In this document: positions 46,041-55,223 of the stretch, in pieces
Position numbering within the stretch: position 1 is the stretch's first letter
Layout of the letters: each line of letters starts with the position of its first letter
DNA from: VXPQ01 sp965248175
GTDB lineage: Bacteria; Bacteroidota; Rhodothermia; Rhodothermales; VXPQ01
Reading direction: 5' to 3'
Length of the DNA: 64,000 nt
Assembly (NCBI GenBank): GCA_965248175.1
Contig: OZ252093.1
Location: 2,914,001 to 2,978,000 of the forward strand
Notes under the pieces: model-generated
The model's input: only the letters and a program-made list of their open reading frames with translations
The model's database searches: none
What the model was told of the DNA's origin: nothing
Program-made: the position numbers and the translations under genes

Positions 46041-47321
46041 TCAGTCCACCAGCGCCTGGTAAACGAGCGCCCGGAGCCGCTGGTGGTCGTCAAGGCCCTG
46101 GGCAGGGATAACCTGCGTCATGTACGAAACGACCAGCTCTTCTGCAGGATCGACCCAGTACGTGGAATGATAGGCCCCTCCCCAGGTGTATGCCCCCGGG
46201 GAACCCGGCAATCCGTTCCAGCCGATCTCCTCCGTAATGCCGAACCCCAGGCCAAACCCGCCGCCGTCCCCCTGCCATGCATCGTGGGCATGATCGACGG
46301 TCATCAGTTGCACGGTCTTGGGTGACAGGATGCGTGCGCCATCGAGTATGCCCCCTCGCCGCAACGCCTCAAGAAAGCGGGCGTAATCGCCTGGTGTGGA
46401 AACGAGTCCCGCGCCACCGGAGAAGCTCTTGCGCGGTCCCTCGAGATACATACCCTGTCCGACCATGTGGCCCGGATCGGGTGCGCGAACCATCCCGTTC
46501 TGTTCCGTCACCGAGTACACGACGGTGAGCCGGTCCGCTTTTTCCCGGGGTACGTAGAAGTGCGTATCCACCATGCCCAGCGGCTCGAAAATCTCGACCT
46601 GCAGAAATTCGTCCAGCGGCATGCCGGAAGCCCGCTCGATAACCACGCCCAGGATATCCGTGGCGTAGCCGTATACAAACTCTTCGCCCGGTTGGGCAGC
46701 CATGGGCAAGGCGCCCATGCGTTCGACCGTCGCGGCGATCGGTTCGTCGCGATCCGCAAAATACCATCCTTGTATATCAGCCTCCACCCAACTTTGGGCG
46801 CCGGGACCCCAACCATACCCGATGCCGGCGGTGTGGGTGAGCAAATCGCGCACCGTGATGTTACGGTTGGCGGGAACCGTCTCGTAGCCCCCTTCCTCTT
46901 TCTCCACGGCAACGGTGGTGCTGTCGAATTCGGGAATAAAGTCGCTCAGGTCCTGATCGATCAGCAAGCGCCCTTGCTCCTGCAGGATCATTACACCCAC
47001 GGAAATGATCGCCTTGGTTTGCGAAGCGATGCGGAAAAGGTCCGTGACATCGAGCGGTTCCTCCGCCTCGCGGTCCCGGTAGCCGAACGCCCTGGCATAG
47101 ACCACATGCCCGCGCCGGCCTATCACGAGTGCGGCACCGGGTAGCCGTTCTTCCTCGATATACTCTTCAAGCACCGCATCGATGCGCGCAAGCCGTTCGG
47201 AGGAAACGCCTGCCTCCTCCGGGCTGGCCGGTGCAAAAGGCTGCGAGAAAACCTGCGGCGCAGCCAGCGCACAGAAGAGCAACGCCACAAGCAACGGAAG
47301 CACAGGGCGGAAGCGTCGCAT
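46041..47321 (-). CDS. Secreted serine hydrolase (beta-lactamase/class C, esterase type)
   Basis: The 426-residue protein has a signal peptide (VLPLLVALLFCALAAPQVFS) and the class C-like fold with PGAALVIGRRGHVVYARAFGY, catalytic Ser-X-X-Lys in IASQTKAII, Tyr in the FVYGYATDILGVVIE segment and a late WGGAYHSTYWVDP. It is more likely a D-aminopeptidase or esterase than an antibiotic resistance enzyme. ATG 47321 starts the leader; the longer frame upstream lacks signal features. Confidence 0.9.
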   Translation of the reverse strand: MRRFRPVLPLLVALLFCALAAPQVFSQPFAPASPEEAGVSSERLARIDAVLEEYIEEERLPGAALVIGRRGHVVYARAFGYRDREAEEPLDVTDLFRIASQTKAIISVGVMILQEQGRLLIDQDLSDFIPEFDSTTVAVEKEEGGYETVPANRNITVRDLLTHTAGIGYGWGPGAQSWVEADIQGWYFADRDEPIAATVERMGALPMAAQPGEEFVYGYATDILGVVIERASGMPLDEFLQVEIFEPLGMVDTHFYVPREKADRLTVVYSVTEQNGMVRAPDPGHMVGQGMYLEGPRKSFSGGAGLVSTPGDYARFLEALRRGGILDGARILSPKTVQLMTVDHAHDAWQGDGGGFGLGFGITEEIGWNGLPGSPGAYTWGGAYHSTYWVDPAEELVVSYMTQVIPAQGLDDHQRLRALVYQALVD

Positions 47322-47431
47322 CGACAAAATGGACTCGATCCGTGTTGTTTTGCTGCTGCCCCGATACTGAGCGGGCGTTGCGTTCAGGGTCTGTCTGACA
47401 TCGTATGCGTTCATTGCTATCCCTGTAAGAT

Positions 47432-47791
47432 ATGCGGAGGATTACGAGCAACGCAGCGTGGACACGCAGGGCCAGAAGCATGCCTCACATGTCAGCACGT
47501 ACTACGCCGCGGCTGCGTTCAAAATACGTATGGAATATAAACGAAAAGGATACCCTGTTCGGCTATCAGGCACTTGCCGGGCCGGACTACCGCGTCAGCA
47601 CCGCATTCACGGTGGGGCTCAAAGTCCGGTGGACCGGGTATTTCGGAAAATTCGAGGACGGAAAGGAGTGGAATCAACCCCGCAATCATGATTCCGCTCG
47701 AGGCCCGGGAGGCGCACGAGTCGCATATTCCATTAAGACCGACAATCTCGGATCCTGGCGACTCGGTCTCGCGACGAAATATCAGTTTTGA
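47432..47791 (+). pseudogene. C-terminal fragment of an outer-membrane beta-barrel protein
   Basis: The 119-codon frame ends with alternating strands (VSTAFTVGLKVRWTGYF, ARVAYSIKTDNLGSWRLGLA) and a terminal Phe (TKYQF), the pattern recognised by the outer-membrane assembly machinery. The first 35 residues are basic and lack any signal peptide. It therefore looks like the tail of a larger barrel whose front was lost. It overlaps the convergent sulfatase end by 10 bases. Confidence 0.55.
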
Positions 47792-49263
47792 CCCGATGAC
47801 GCGGTCATTGGGCGGCTGTATCCCTGTTCCCGGTACCGTTCCAGCAAGGCGGATAGCCTTGCGACGACTTCCGGACGCTCCGCATACAGGTTGTTCGTCT
47901 CGCCCGGATCGTCTCCGAGATGGTACAACTGCCCTGTTGGATCCCCCGGACCCGGCTCCATGGATCGAGGAGGCGTAAAGCCGCCCGATCCAAGCCCTTC
48001 AATCAATTTCCAGGAGCCCTGCCGAATGGCGAATGTGCCGTTGGACGAATGATGCACGATGGCCTCGCGAATGGGGCCTTCCAACGACTCGCCCAATAGC
48101 GCAGGCGTCAGGTCGTAGCTGTCTTCGCCCGCATCGTCAGGCAGCATCTGCCCGCTAACGGATGCGAACGTCGCCATCAGATCGACGAGCGAGATCACTT
48201 CGTCGCTTACCGAACCTGCTTCGATCTTGCCCGGCCAGCGGACGACAAAGGGTACCCGATGCCCACCTTCGTGAATGTCCGCCTTCATTCCACGCCAGTT
48301 CAGGTTCGCCCGGTGGTCGAACATTTCGATTTCTTGCGGGAGCCAGTGGGCTCCATTGTCGCTGGTGAATACGATCAGTGTATTCTCCGCGACGCCCGCT
48401 TCGTCCAGCGCGTTGAGAATATCCCCCACACCAGCGTCCACTTGCACAGCGAAATCGCCGTATGTCCCGGCGCCGCTACTCCCCTGGAACGGCTCGGTCG
48501 GCACCCAAGGGGTATGCGGTGCGGAAAAGGGAACATACAGGAAAAACGGCTTGTCGCCCGCCTGCATCACGTAATCGACGGCTCTCTCGACGGTGCGGGG
48601 CAGCACGTCTACATGCCGGAAGCCCGGCGCGATAGCGCCTCCACGGTAAAAGTCTTCCTTGCAACAGGGCCGGGAAGCCTCTATGGAATCCGTAGGCAAC
48701 TGCTCGACCCGGTCGTTCTCGAACCAGACATACGGTTCGAAGTCAAGCGAGGACGGAATACCGAAGTAATAATCGAATCCCAATGAAACCGGCCCCGGAC
48801 GGAGCGGCCGGGCATAGTCGGTCCGCTCGGCGTCTCCCAGCCCCAGATGCCATTTGCCAATACCCGCTGTCGCATAACCGACTTGTCGCAACATCCCCGG
48901 AAGTGTCAAGCGGGTCGTGTCGATCAGGTTCGGAGAATAACCCGCCAGCACGCCTTTTGTCAGGCGCGTCCGCCAAGCGTACCGCCCGGTAAGTAGCCCG
49001 TAGCGTGTGGGCGTGCACACGGCGGACGGCGAGTGGGCGTCCGTGAAGCGCATCCCCGCCACCGCCAGCCGGTCGATGTGCGGGGTCGGAATCTTCGAGT
49101 CGGGATTCCAGGCGCCTGGATCACCGTACCCCATGTCGTCCGCAAGGATCACGACGATATTGGGCGGAGAGGCCGTTTGCTCGGTGTCGCCGCAGGCCGC
49201 CCACAGGAACACCATCGCACACAAGGCAAGAGAAAGAACGAGAAAACGAAAGCCTCGCATCAT
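47782..49263 (-). CDS. Formylglycine-dependent sulfatase, lipoprotein (S1 family), second copy
   Basis: The 493-residue enzyme has a lipoprotein signal (FLVLSLALCAMVFLWAAC). The metal site is VVILADDMGYGDPG, and the residue for formylglycine is Cys83 in AVCTPTRYGLLTGRYAWR. Also seen are IGKWHLGLGDAERTDY and FTSDNGAHWLPQEI. CTPTR rather than CSPSR and the distinct sequence show a different sulfatase subfamily from 39616, so a different sulfate ester is expected. A Glu- and Asp-bearing loop (FYRGGAIAPGFRHVDVLP) is arylsulfatase-A-like. Confidence 0.94.
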   Translation of the reverse strand: MMRGFRFLVLSLALCAMVFLWAACGDTEQTASPPNIVVILADDMGYGDPGAWNPDSKIPTPHIDRLAVAGMRFTDAHSPSAVCTPTRYGLLTGRYAWRTRLTKGVLAGYSPNLIDTTRLTLPGMLRQVGYATAGIGKWHLGLGDAERTDYARPLRPGPVSLGFDYYFGIPSSLDFEPYVWFENDRVEQLPTDSIEASRPCCKEDFYRGGAIAPGFRHVDVLPRTVERAVDYVMQAGDKPFFLYVPFSAPHTPWVPTEPFQGSSGAGTYGDFAVQVDAGVGDILNALDEAGVAENTLIVFTSDNGAHWLPQEIEMFDHRANLNWRGMKADIHEGGHRVPFVVRWPGKIEAGSVSDEVISLVDLMATFASVSGQMLPDDAGEDSYDLTPALLGESLEGPIREAIVHHSSNGTFAIRQGSWKLIEGLGSGGFTPPRSMEPGPGDPTGQLYHLGDDPGETNNLYAERPEVVARLSALLERYREQGYSRPMTASSGQN

Positions 49264-49312
49264 GGAAAAAGTACAATTTGGTGAATACCCTGAGGAAAAA
49301 CAGCCAACCGCC

Positions 49313-51085
49313 TTACTTGACCAGCGTCATCGTGCGGGCCACAACCTCCTCTCCGACTTGTAAACGGTATACGTACGAACCGCTCGGCAACTCGCCCCCG
49401 TCGAAATGCACCATGTGATGGCCCACGGACTGGGCGCCATCGACAAGCACCGCCACCTCGTGCCCGAGCAAATCGTACACTGCAAGGCGCACCTTACTAC
49501 CCTGCGGCAGCGCATAGCGTATCGTCGTCTCCGGATTGAATGGATTCGGATAGTTACCCAGAAGCATCACTTCAACAGGCAGCTCCTCGCTCTCTGTACT
49601 TACAACTAACGACGACGGTGCAAGAATAAACAACCCGTCATTCATGCTGGATACCGTAATGATTCCGCTCTCGAACCAGGGATAACTGCTCCAGGACCCA
49701 ACAAAGCCTACTGCATCCGATTCAGGATAGACATCGAAGTACGCCACTTCGCGGATAGCGTCGGGCGACAACTCGCCGTCGTAGGAAATATCCATGACAC
49801 GCAATCCGGCCGTATAGTTTGCTTCGTACAACTTGCCTTCATGGATGTACAGGTTATGATCTATAGCGGTGGTCGGCCCATGCCAGGCGCCCACAAAAAC
49901 GGGATCGTCCAGCTCCTGCACATCGAAGATCAGGGTTCGGGTCTTAGCGCCATCACCCTCGTCCAGTTCGTCGTTCACGAACAAGTAACGGTGGTCTTCC
50001 GTCAGCCACCCCTGGTGCGTGTACTGAAAATTCGGATATCTGAACAGGCCGAGTTCTTCAGGCGAAGCCGGGTCCGTCACGTCCGTAATGGCTCCGCCTT
50101 GCTCGTCGGAAGTGAAGCAAATATCTTTCCCGGCGTATCTCGTATCCGGCCCGCTGTATCGAACGCATTGCGCATCGTGCGTGTAACCGCGTCCCCGGGA
50201 AGGATTGTAGCACCCTGCGAACGTGGGCTGCACCGGGTTGCTCATGTCCACGATATGCGGCCCCGGACCGCATGCAAATCCGCGCGGCGCATACTGCTGT
50301 GCAGTTATGCCAACGATGTATACATGATCCGATATATCGTTGGCGACCACATTATGTGCCGAAGCGAAGGCATCGTACAAAGCAGTGGGCTCGAAGGTCG
50401 CCGGAGAATCGGACACATCCCGAAGTTGCGAAAGATCGAACACTTGCATACCGTGTCTTCTATCTGCATCATCGGCCACGATAACAGCATGATCGTTCAC
50501 GACCTTTATGTCGCGCCAGGTGCTGGCCCCGCTGCCGGGGGTCGCCGGTAACATGCCGACGAAGGAGGGATTCTCCGGATCGCTCAGGTCGAAGAACGCG
50601 ACGCCGTCGACCCGACCGAGCAACGCGTACTCGACGCCCGTAACGGGATCGGTCCAGCCCCATATGTCATTGAAGCACTGCCTCCTGCCATGGCATGGAA
50701 ATTCCTCCATCTCCTCCCGCGGGACGAAAGCCAGCAAATCAATGTCCTTGCAGGGATACCCGGCGGCTTCTCCATCCACACAGGGAACCCGCCCCGCGAT
50801 GCGCGCCGTCCCGGCGTCTTGGCCATGCACCATCTCTGCGTGGTGCGACACGACTTTCGCGTCTCCGACCTGCTGGATCAATCGACCCGAAGAAGCCTCT
50901 GCGGTGGAAACAGCGAACAGAAACGCAAGGCCAGCAAGGGCATACCCAACGAAACGTACAGAACGCCCGGAAAAAACATTCCCCCCTACCACTTTCGGGA
51001 AAATTCCACCAGAGCGGATAACCGGGGTCCCGCACGAGAGTGATCTGGACATGCTTTCGTTATGCGGCATGCTTGCGGTATACAT
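49313..51085 (-). CDS. Choice-of-anchor B family secreted protein with a type IX sorting domain
   Basis: The 590-residue protein has a signal region (YALAGLAFLFAVSTAEA) and repeated LVIVP-like beta segments (VAFFDLSDPENPSFVGML, HIVDMSNPVQPTFAGCYN, ITDVTDPASPEELGLFRY) seen in choice-of-anchor B proteins. The last 85 residues (NYPNPFNPETTIRYALP, LAVYDLLGHEVAVLVDG, ELPSGSYVYRLQ) are a type IX secretion sorting domain, which is removed on export through the outer membrane. Ten or so cysteines suggest disulfides. ATG 51085 is chosen because GGAG lies 8 bases before it. Function is unknown beyond surface or extracellular location. Confidence 0.88.
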   Translation of the reverse strand: MYTASMPHNESMSRSLSCGTPVIRSGGIFPKVVGGNVFSGRSVRFVGYALAGLAFLFAVSTAEASSGRLIQQVGDAKVVSHHAEMVHGQDAGTARIAGRVPCVDGEAAGYPCKDIDLLAFVPREEMEEFPCHGRRQCFNDIWGWTDPVTGVEYALLGRVDGVAFFDLSDPENPSFVGMLPATPGSGASTWRDIKVVNDHAVIVADDADRRHGMQVFDLSQLRDVSDSPATFEPTALYDAFASAHNVVANDISDHVYIVGITAQQYAPRGFACGPGPHIVDMSNPVQPTFAGCYNPSRGRGYTHDAQCVRYSGPDTRYAGKDICFTSDEQGGAITDVTDPASPEELGLFRYPNFQYTHQGWLTEDHRYLFVNDELDEGDGAKTRTLIFDVQELDDPVFVGAWHGPTTAIDHNLYIHEGKLYEANYTAGLRVMDISYDGELSPDAIREVAYFDVYPESDAVGFVGSWSSYPWFESGIITVSSMNDGLFILAPSSLVVSTESEELPVEVMLLGNYPNPFNPETTIRYALPQGSKVRLAVYDLLGHEVAVLVDGAQSVGHHMVHFDGGELPSGSYVYRLQVGEEVVARTMTLVK

Positions 51086-51331
51086 TTTGCGTCTCCGTTT
51101 TTTCGTTAGCGAATGAGGGAGGAGAAAAGCTTGGGGGAGCCGATTAAATCTCTTAATACGCTTAAGGTACATATTTTATACTGGAATTTTCCTAAGAACA
51201 CACAGTTCCGCAAGCACCCCGAATACGCCTCCGCGATGCACCGAAAATGTAACGAATTGTGACCGCAAGGCACTTTCGAACCGCCATGCCGTATTACTCG
51301 GAATCCGGCATTCCGCAAACATACCTTTTAC

Positions 51332-51553
51332 ATGGCGAAACAGGAAGCTATCAAACAGGAGGGCGTCGTGACGGAGGCGCTGCCCAACGCGCAGTTCCGC
51401 GTCCGGCTCGACAACGGGCACGAAATACTCGGCCTGCTCTCCGGCAAGATGCGCAAACACTATATCCGCATCATTCCCGGGGACCGGGTAGACATCGAAA
51501 TTTCTCCGTACGACCTTTCCAAGGGACGCATCGTGTTCCGCTACAAGGGCTGA
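51332..51553 (+). CDS. infA: Translation initiation factor IF-1
   Basis: The 73-residue S1/OB-fold protein is nearly canonical (EGVVTEALPNAQFRVRLDNG, LSGKMRKHYIRIIPGDRV, SPYDLSKGRIVFRYKG). It blocks the ribosomal A site during initiation. In most bacteria of this group infA lies in the ribosomal protein operon; here it stands next to ggt, four bases upstream, with no ribosomal genes in view. It may be a second copy. Confidence 0.95.
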   Translation: MAKQEAIKQEGVVTEALPNAQFRVRLDNGHEILGLLSGKMRKHYIRIIPGDRVDIEISPYDLSKGRIVFRYKG

Positions 51554-51557
51554 AACC

Positions 51558-53315
51558 ATGCGGTCGACCAGTTGGCTCATGCTCCTTCTCCTTCCGGCGC
51601 TCGTCTGGCAAACGGCTTGCCGATCCGTCTCCGACCAAAGCGCTCCGCACACGGGACGGGGAGACCGCTTGACCGGAGCCCCCTTTGCCACACGCAGCCC
51701 CGCGGTCGGCCAAAACGGCATGGCTTCGACCAGTCATCCGTTGGCTACGCAAACCGCTATCGATATTTTGAAACAGGGTGGCTCCGCGGTGGATGCAGCC
51801 ATTGCCGCCAACGCCGTACTGGGTTTCGTCGAGGCGAACAACTGCGGGATCGGCGGAGACCTGTTCGCCATTGTGTGGGACGAAGCGTCGGGACGGCTCC
51901 ATGGGCTAAATGCGAGCGGGCGCGCACCCCTCGGACAATCGCTGGACGAGCTCATGGAGCGCCTGAACGGGGCCGACGGGATTCCGCTGCACGGACCGCT
52001 TGCCGTTTCCGTGCCGGGCGCCGTAGACGGATGGTTCAGGCTGCACGAGCGGTTCGGTGTGCTTCCGATGCAGGACGTTCTGGCTCCCGCTATCCGGTAC
52101 GCCCGCGAAGGATCGCCCATCACGCAAGTCGTGGGCTTCTCATGGGCGCAGGCCCACCAGCGACTCAAGGATAACATCGAGGAAATCGGCGATCTCAGCA
52201 GCTTCGAAAACACCTATTTCGTGGATGGGCGTATGCCGCCGGAAGGCGTCATTTTCCGCAATCCCGATCTTGCCGCCACCTATGAACGGATTGCCGCAGA
52301 GGGGCGCGACATTTTCTACGAGGGCGCCATTGCGGACACCATCGATGCCTGGGCCCGCCGCACGAACACGCCACTCCGGAAGGCCGACTTCGAGGCGCAC
52401 ACAAGCACATGGGTAGACCCGGTATCCGTCCCCTACCGGGATGTCGAGGTGTATGAACTGCCGCCCAATGGACAGGGCATCGCGGTTCTGCAGATGCTCC
52501 GTATCCTCGAAGGCTTCGACCTCGCGGCGCTGGGCCACAACACCGCCGATTACCTGCATGTTCTTGTAGAAGCGAAAAAACTCGCCTTCGCGGACCGCGC
52601 CCGGCATTATGCCGATCCGGCCTTTTCGGACATCCCGCTCGAACGCCTGCTTTCGGAAGAACACGCCGCCGCACAACGCAACCGCATCGACATGACGCAG
52701 GCGATGGAGCGCGTCGCCACCGGCGATCTCGAACACGGAGATACCGTCTACCTGACCGTTGCGGATGCGGATGGAAACATGGTATCGCTCATCCAGAGCA
52801 ACTTCTTCGAGTTCGGCAGCGGCATGACCCCGTACGGCCTCGGTTTCGCGTTGCAAAGCCGGGGCTCCCAGTTCTCGCTCGACCCGGATCATCCGAATGT
52901 GTACGCCCCCGGTAAGCGCCCCTTCCACACCATCATTCCCGGTTTCGTGATGCGCGACGGGCAGCCGCTCATGGCCTTCGGAGTCATGGGAGGACCGTTC
53001 CAGCCGCAGGGACAGGTACAGGTGCTGCTGAACATGATTGAGTTCGGCATGAATGTGCAGGAGGCCGGGGATGCAGCCCGGTTCAGTCATTCCAGTGCGC
53101 TCCAGCCTACGGGCGGAACCATGACGGACGGCGGACGCCTGGCTCTCGAAAGCGGCGTGGCGCCGGAAGTACGGGAGGAACTGGCCCGGCTGGGGCATAT
53201 TCTCGCCCCTACCGATTACTTCGGGGGGTACCAGGCCATCCTCCGGGACGCCGAGCAGGGAGTGTATCACGGAGGCGCCGATATGCGTAAAGATGGGAAC
53301 GCGCTCGGATTCTGA
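51558..53315 (+). CDS. ggt: Gamma-glutamyltransferase, lipoprotein
   Basis: The 585-residue proenzyme has a lipoprotein leader (LMLLLLPALVWQTAC), the large-subunit motifs GGSAVDAAIAANAVLGFVE and NNCGIGGDLFAIV, and the self-cleavage site with the catalytic Thr in EHGDTVYLTVADADGN (residue about 395), then GVMGGPFQPQGQVQ of the small subunit. The TTH segment of many family members is TVY here. It hydrolyses or transfers the gamma-glutamyl group of glutathione or cephalosporin-like substrates in the periplasm. It probably shares a transcript with infA. Confidence 0.94.
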   Translation: MRSTSWLMLLLLPALVWQTACRSVSDQSAPHTGRGDRLTGAPFATRSPAVGQNGMASTSHPLATQTAIDILKQGGSAVDAAIAANAVLGFVEANNCGIGGDLFAIVWDEASGRLHGLNASGRAPLGQSLDELMERLNGADGIPLHGPLAVSVPGAVDGWFRLHERFGVLPMQDVLAPAIRYAREGSPITQVVGFSWAQAHQRLKDNIEEIGDLSSFENTYFVDGRMPPEGVIFRNPDLAATYERIAAEGRDIFYEGAIADTIDAWARRTNTPLRKADFEAHTSTWVDPVSVPYRDVEVYELPPNGQGIAVLQMLRILEGFDLAALGHNTADYLHVLVEAKKLAFADRARHYADPAFSDIPLERLLSEEHAAAQRNRIDMTQAMERVATGDLEHGDTVYLTVADADGNMVSLIQSNFFEFGSGMTPYGLGFALQSRGSQFSLDPDHPNVYAPGKRPFHTIIPGFVMRDGQPLMAFGVMGGPFQPQGQVQVLLNMIEFGMNVQEAGDAARFSHSSALQPTGGTMTDGGRLALESGVAPEVREELARLGHILAPTDYFGGYQAILRDAEQGVYHGGADMRKDGNALGF

Positions 53316-53379
53316 GACCGAACGCACCGCATCCATAATCCATTCTGAAACCGAAGACAGGCATTGCCGCCTATATGCC

Positions 53380-54186
53380 ATGAAGCACGCCAGATCGTAC
53401 AGGGAGCATCGCGGGACAGCATTCGTTCTTTTCGCATTCCTCGTTGTGCATGCCGCGCTACAACCGGCGCACGCGCAAGGAGTCGACCATTCGGGGTTCA
53501 CTACCCTCCTGCAAACACATGTAACCGAAGAAGGTCTGGTCGATTACGACGCCTTTGCCACTTCGGAAGCATTCGACGAGTATCTCGCCCTGCTGGACCG
53601 AATCGACCCGGCATCGCTATCCCGGAATGGCCAACTCGCTATGTGGCTCAACGCCTATAATGCCTGGACCATCGAGCTCATCAACCTGCACGACGAACGC
53701 GAAAGCATCCGCAACATCAACAAGACGCTGGGCATTGCGATCAAGGGCCCCTGGACCCAGTCCCTGGCGAAAGTGGGCGGGGTCACGTACACGCTCGACG
53801 ACATCGAGCACGGAATCATCCGGAAGGATTTCAACGACCCGCGCATTCACTTCGCGCTGGTCTGCGCAGCCATCTCGTGCCCGCCTCTGCGCCAGGAAGC
53901 GTACATCGGCACGCATCTCAATGACCAACTGAACGATCAGGCGCGACGGTTTTTGCTGCATTCCCCGGAAAAAAACCGCGTGGACATTGCCGACAACACG
54001 GTATACCTGACCAGGGTGTTTGACTGGTATGCAGGGGATTTCGGAAGAAACGACGCCGAAATCGTCCGGTATCTGGCGCGCTTTTTTCCGTCCGGCCCCG
54101 AACGCACGTTTCTCGCCGCCGGCAAGGCCCGCATCAGGTTTACCGACTACGACTGGACCTTGAATATCTATTCCTCCAGCCTGTAA
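53380..54186 (+). CDS. DUF547 secreted protein
   Basis: The 268-residue protein has a signal peptide (VLFAFLVVHAALQPAHA) and the DUF547 core: AMWLNAYNAWTIELI, LDDIEHGIIRKDFNDPRIHF, VCAAISCPPLRQEAY and LTRVFDWYAGDFG. The conserved Cys-Pro-Pro block and surrounding His/Glu suggest a papain-like or metal fold, but no activity is established for the family. It lies 64 bp after ggt, and its end overlaps the convergent TolB-like gene by 19 bases. Confidence 0.88.
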   Translation: MKHARSYREHRGTAFVLFAFLVVHAALQPAHAQGVDHSGFTTLLQTHVTEEGLVDYDAFATSEAFDEYLALLDRIDPASLSRNGQLAMWLNAYNAWTIELINLHDERESIRNINKTLGIAIKGPWTQSLAKVGGVTYTLDDIEHGIIRKDFNDPRIHFALVCAAISCPPLRQEAYIGTHLNDQLNDQARRFLLHSPEKNRVDIADNTVYLTRVFDWYAGDFGRNDAEIVRYLARFFPSGPERTFLAAGKARIRFTDYDWTLNIYSSSL

Positions 54187-55145
54187 CTGACGAACGCGAA
54201 CCGCTTGCTGTCGGGCGCCCAGGACGGCACATTGATCGTGCCTTGTCCGCCGAAGAGGCTCGCCAGCACACGGGGTTCGCCGCCCTCCGCCGGTATGATC
54301 CGCAGCATCACGTCCTTGTTGGCCGGGTGCCCTTCCACATCCGGCTCGTACGAGAGAAACGCAATCCACTTCCCATCGGGCGACGGGTGGGGAAACCAGT
54401 CGTTGTAGGGATCCGAGGTAAGTGGCTCCACATTACCGCCCGTCGCATCCATGCGGTAGATCTGCATAGTGTCGGTGCGCACCGAATTAAAGTAGATGTA
54501 TCGCCCGTCCGGGGAATAATCCGGCCCGTCGTCCAGCCCCGGGGCCGTCGTTAGCCGGGTCTCCTCGCCGCCTTCCGCGGAAATCGCATAAATGTCGTAC
54601 TCGTCGTCGCGCCGGCCCACGTAGGCCAGTGTCTGGCCGTCCGGCGATACACCGTGCCAGTAGGACGGGCCGTGTTCGGTCACGCGATGCGGCTCGCCCC
54701 CTTCGATGGGCAGCGTGTAGATAATAGACACCCCCTCTTCCGCGCTGTCGCTGATGATGAGTGTCTTGCCGTCCGGCGAGATGCCGTGATCGTTATTGGA
54801 TCGCACGGCGAATCCGGCGTCGACCAGTTCAGGCTCGCCTCCTTCCACCGGCAGCCGGAATATCCTGCCCCCCGAATTGAACAGGAAATACGTCCCGTCG
54901 GGCGACCAATTGGGCGCCTCGAAATGCGCAGGGAGCGTGAGCACGACGTCGCGTTCCCCCGTTTCGATGTCGATCGTTTCCAGCGAACTGTGCAGTACAG
55001 GAGGCGCTTCGTCTGTCGGACTATCCATCGTATCCGGATCAGCCTGTTGGGCGCATCCGGCGAAGAGGAGTAGCGAGGTGGTGAGGACTACCAACGCGAC
55101 GCCGCATCCGGCAGGAGCAGCAGGGAATACAGAGGAAATATGCAT
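54168..55145 (-). CDS. TolB-like (PD40) beta-propeller lipoprotein
   Basis: The 325-residue protein has a lipoprotein leader (LVVLTTSLLLFAGCAQQ) and about six WD40-like PD40 repeats (NWSPDGTYFLFNSGGRIFRL, GISPDGKTLIISD, YSPDGRYIYFNSVR, PSPDGKWIAFLSYEP). It resembles the propeller of TolB and may bind a secreted enzyme, a glycan or a membrane partner. It closes the 61860-54168 operon, 78 bp after the lactonase. ATG 55145 begins the leader. Confidence 0.88.
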   Translation of the reverse strand: MHISSVFPAAPAGCGVALVVLTTSLLLFAGCAQQADPDTMDSPTDEAPPVLHSSLETIDIETGERDVVLTLPAHFEAPNWSPDGTYFLFNSGGRIFRLPVEGGEPELVDAGFAVRSNNDHGISPDGKTLIISDSAEEGVSIIYTLPIEGGEPHRVTEHGPSYWHGVSPDGQTLAYVGRRDDEYDIYAISAEGGEETRLTTAPGLDDGPDYSPDGRYIYFNSVRTDTMQIYRMDATGGNVEPLTSDPYNDWFPHPSPDGKWIAFLSYEPDVEGHPANKDVMLRIIPAEGGEPRVLASLFGGQGTINVPSWAPDSKRFAFVSYRLEE

Positions 55146-55223
55146 GTGCGGGGTGGATTCGAGTGCATATGGGTTATGGCACAGGGCGCATATAGACACC
55201 TGCTACCCTCAAACATAACCCCT

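Noticed and set aside
46041..47321. Antibiotic resistance beta-lactamase
   Set aside because: The SxxK motif fits the wider serine hydrolase family; nothing points to resistance, and its neighbours are sugar genes.
52140..53501. Minus-strand frame of 453 codons
   Set aside because: It is antisense to ggt and has no domain.
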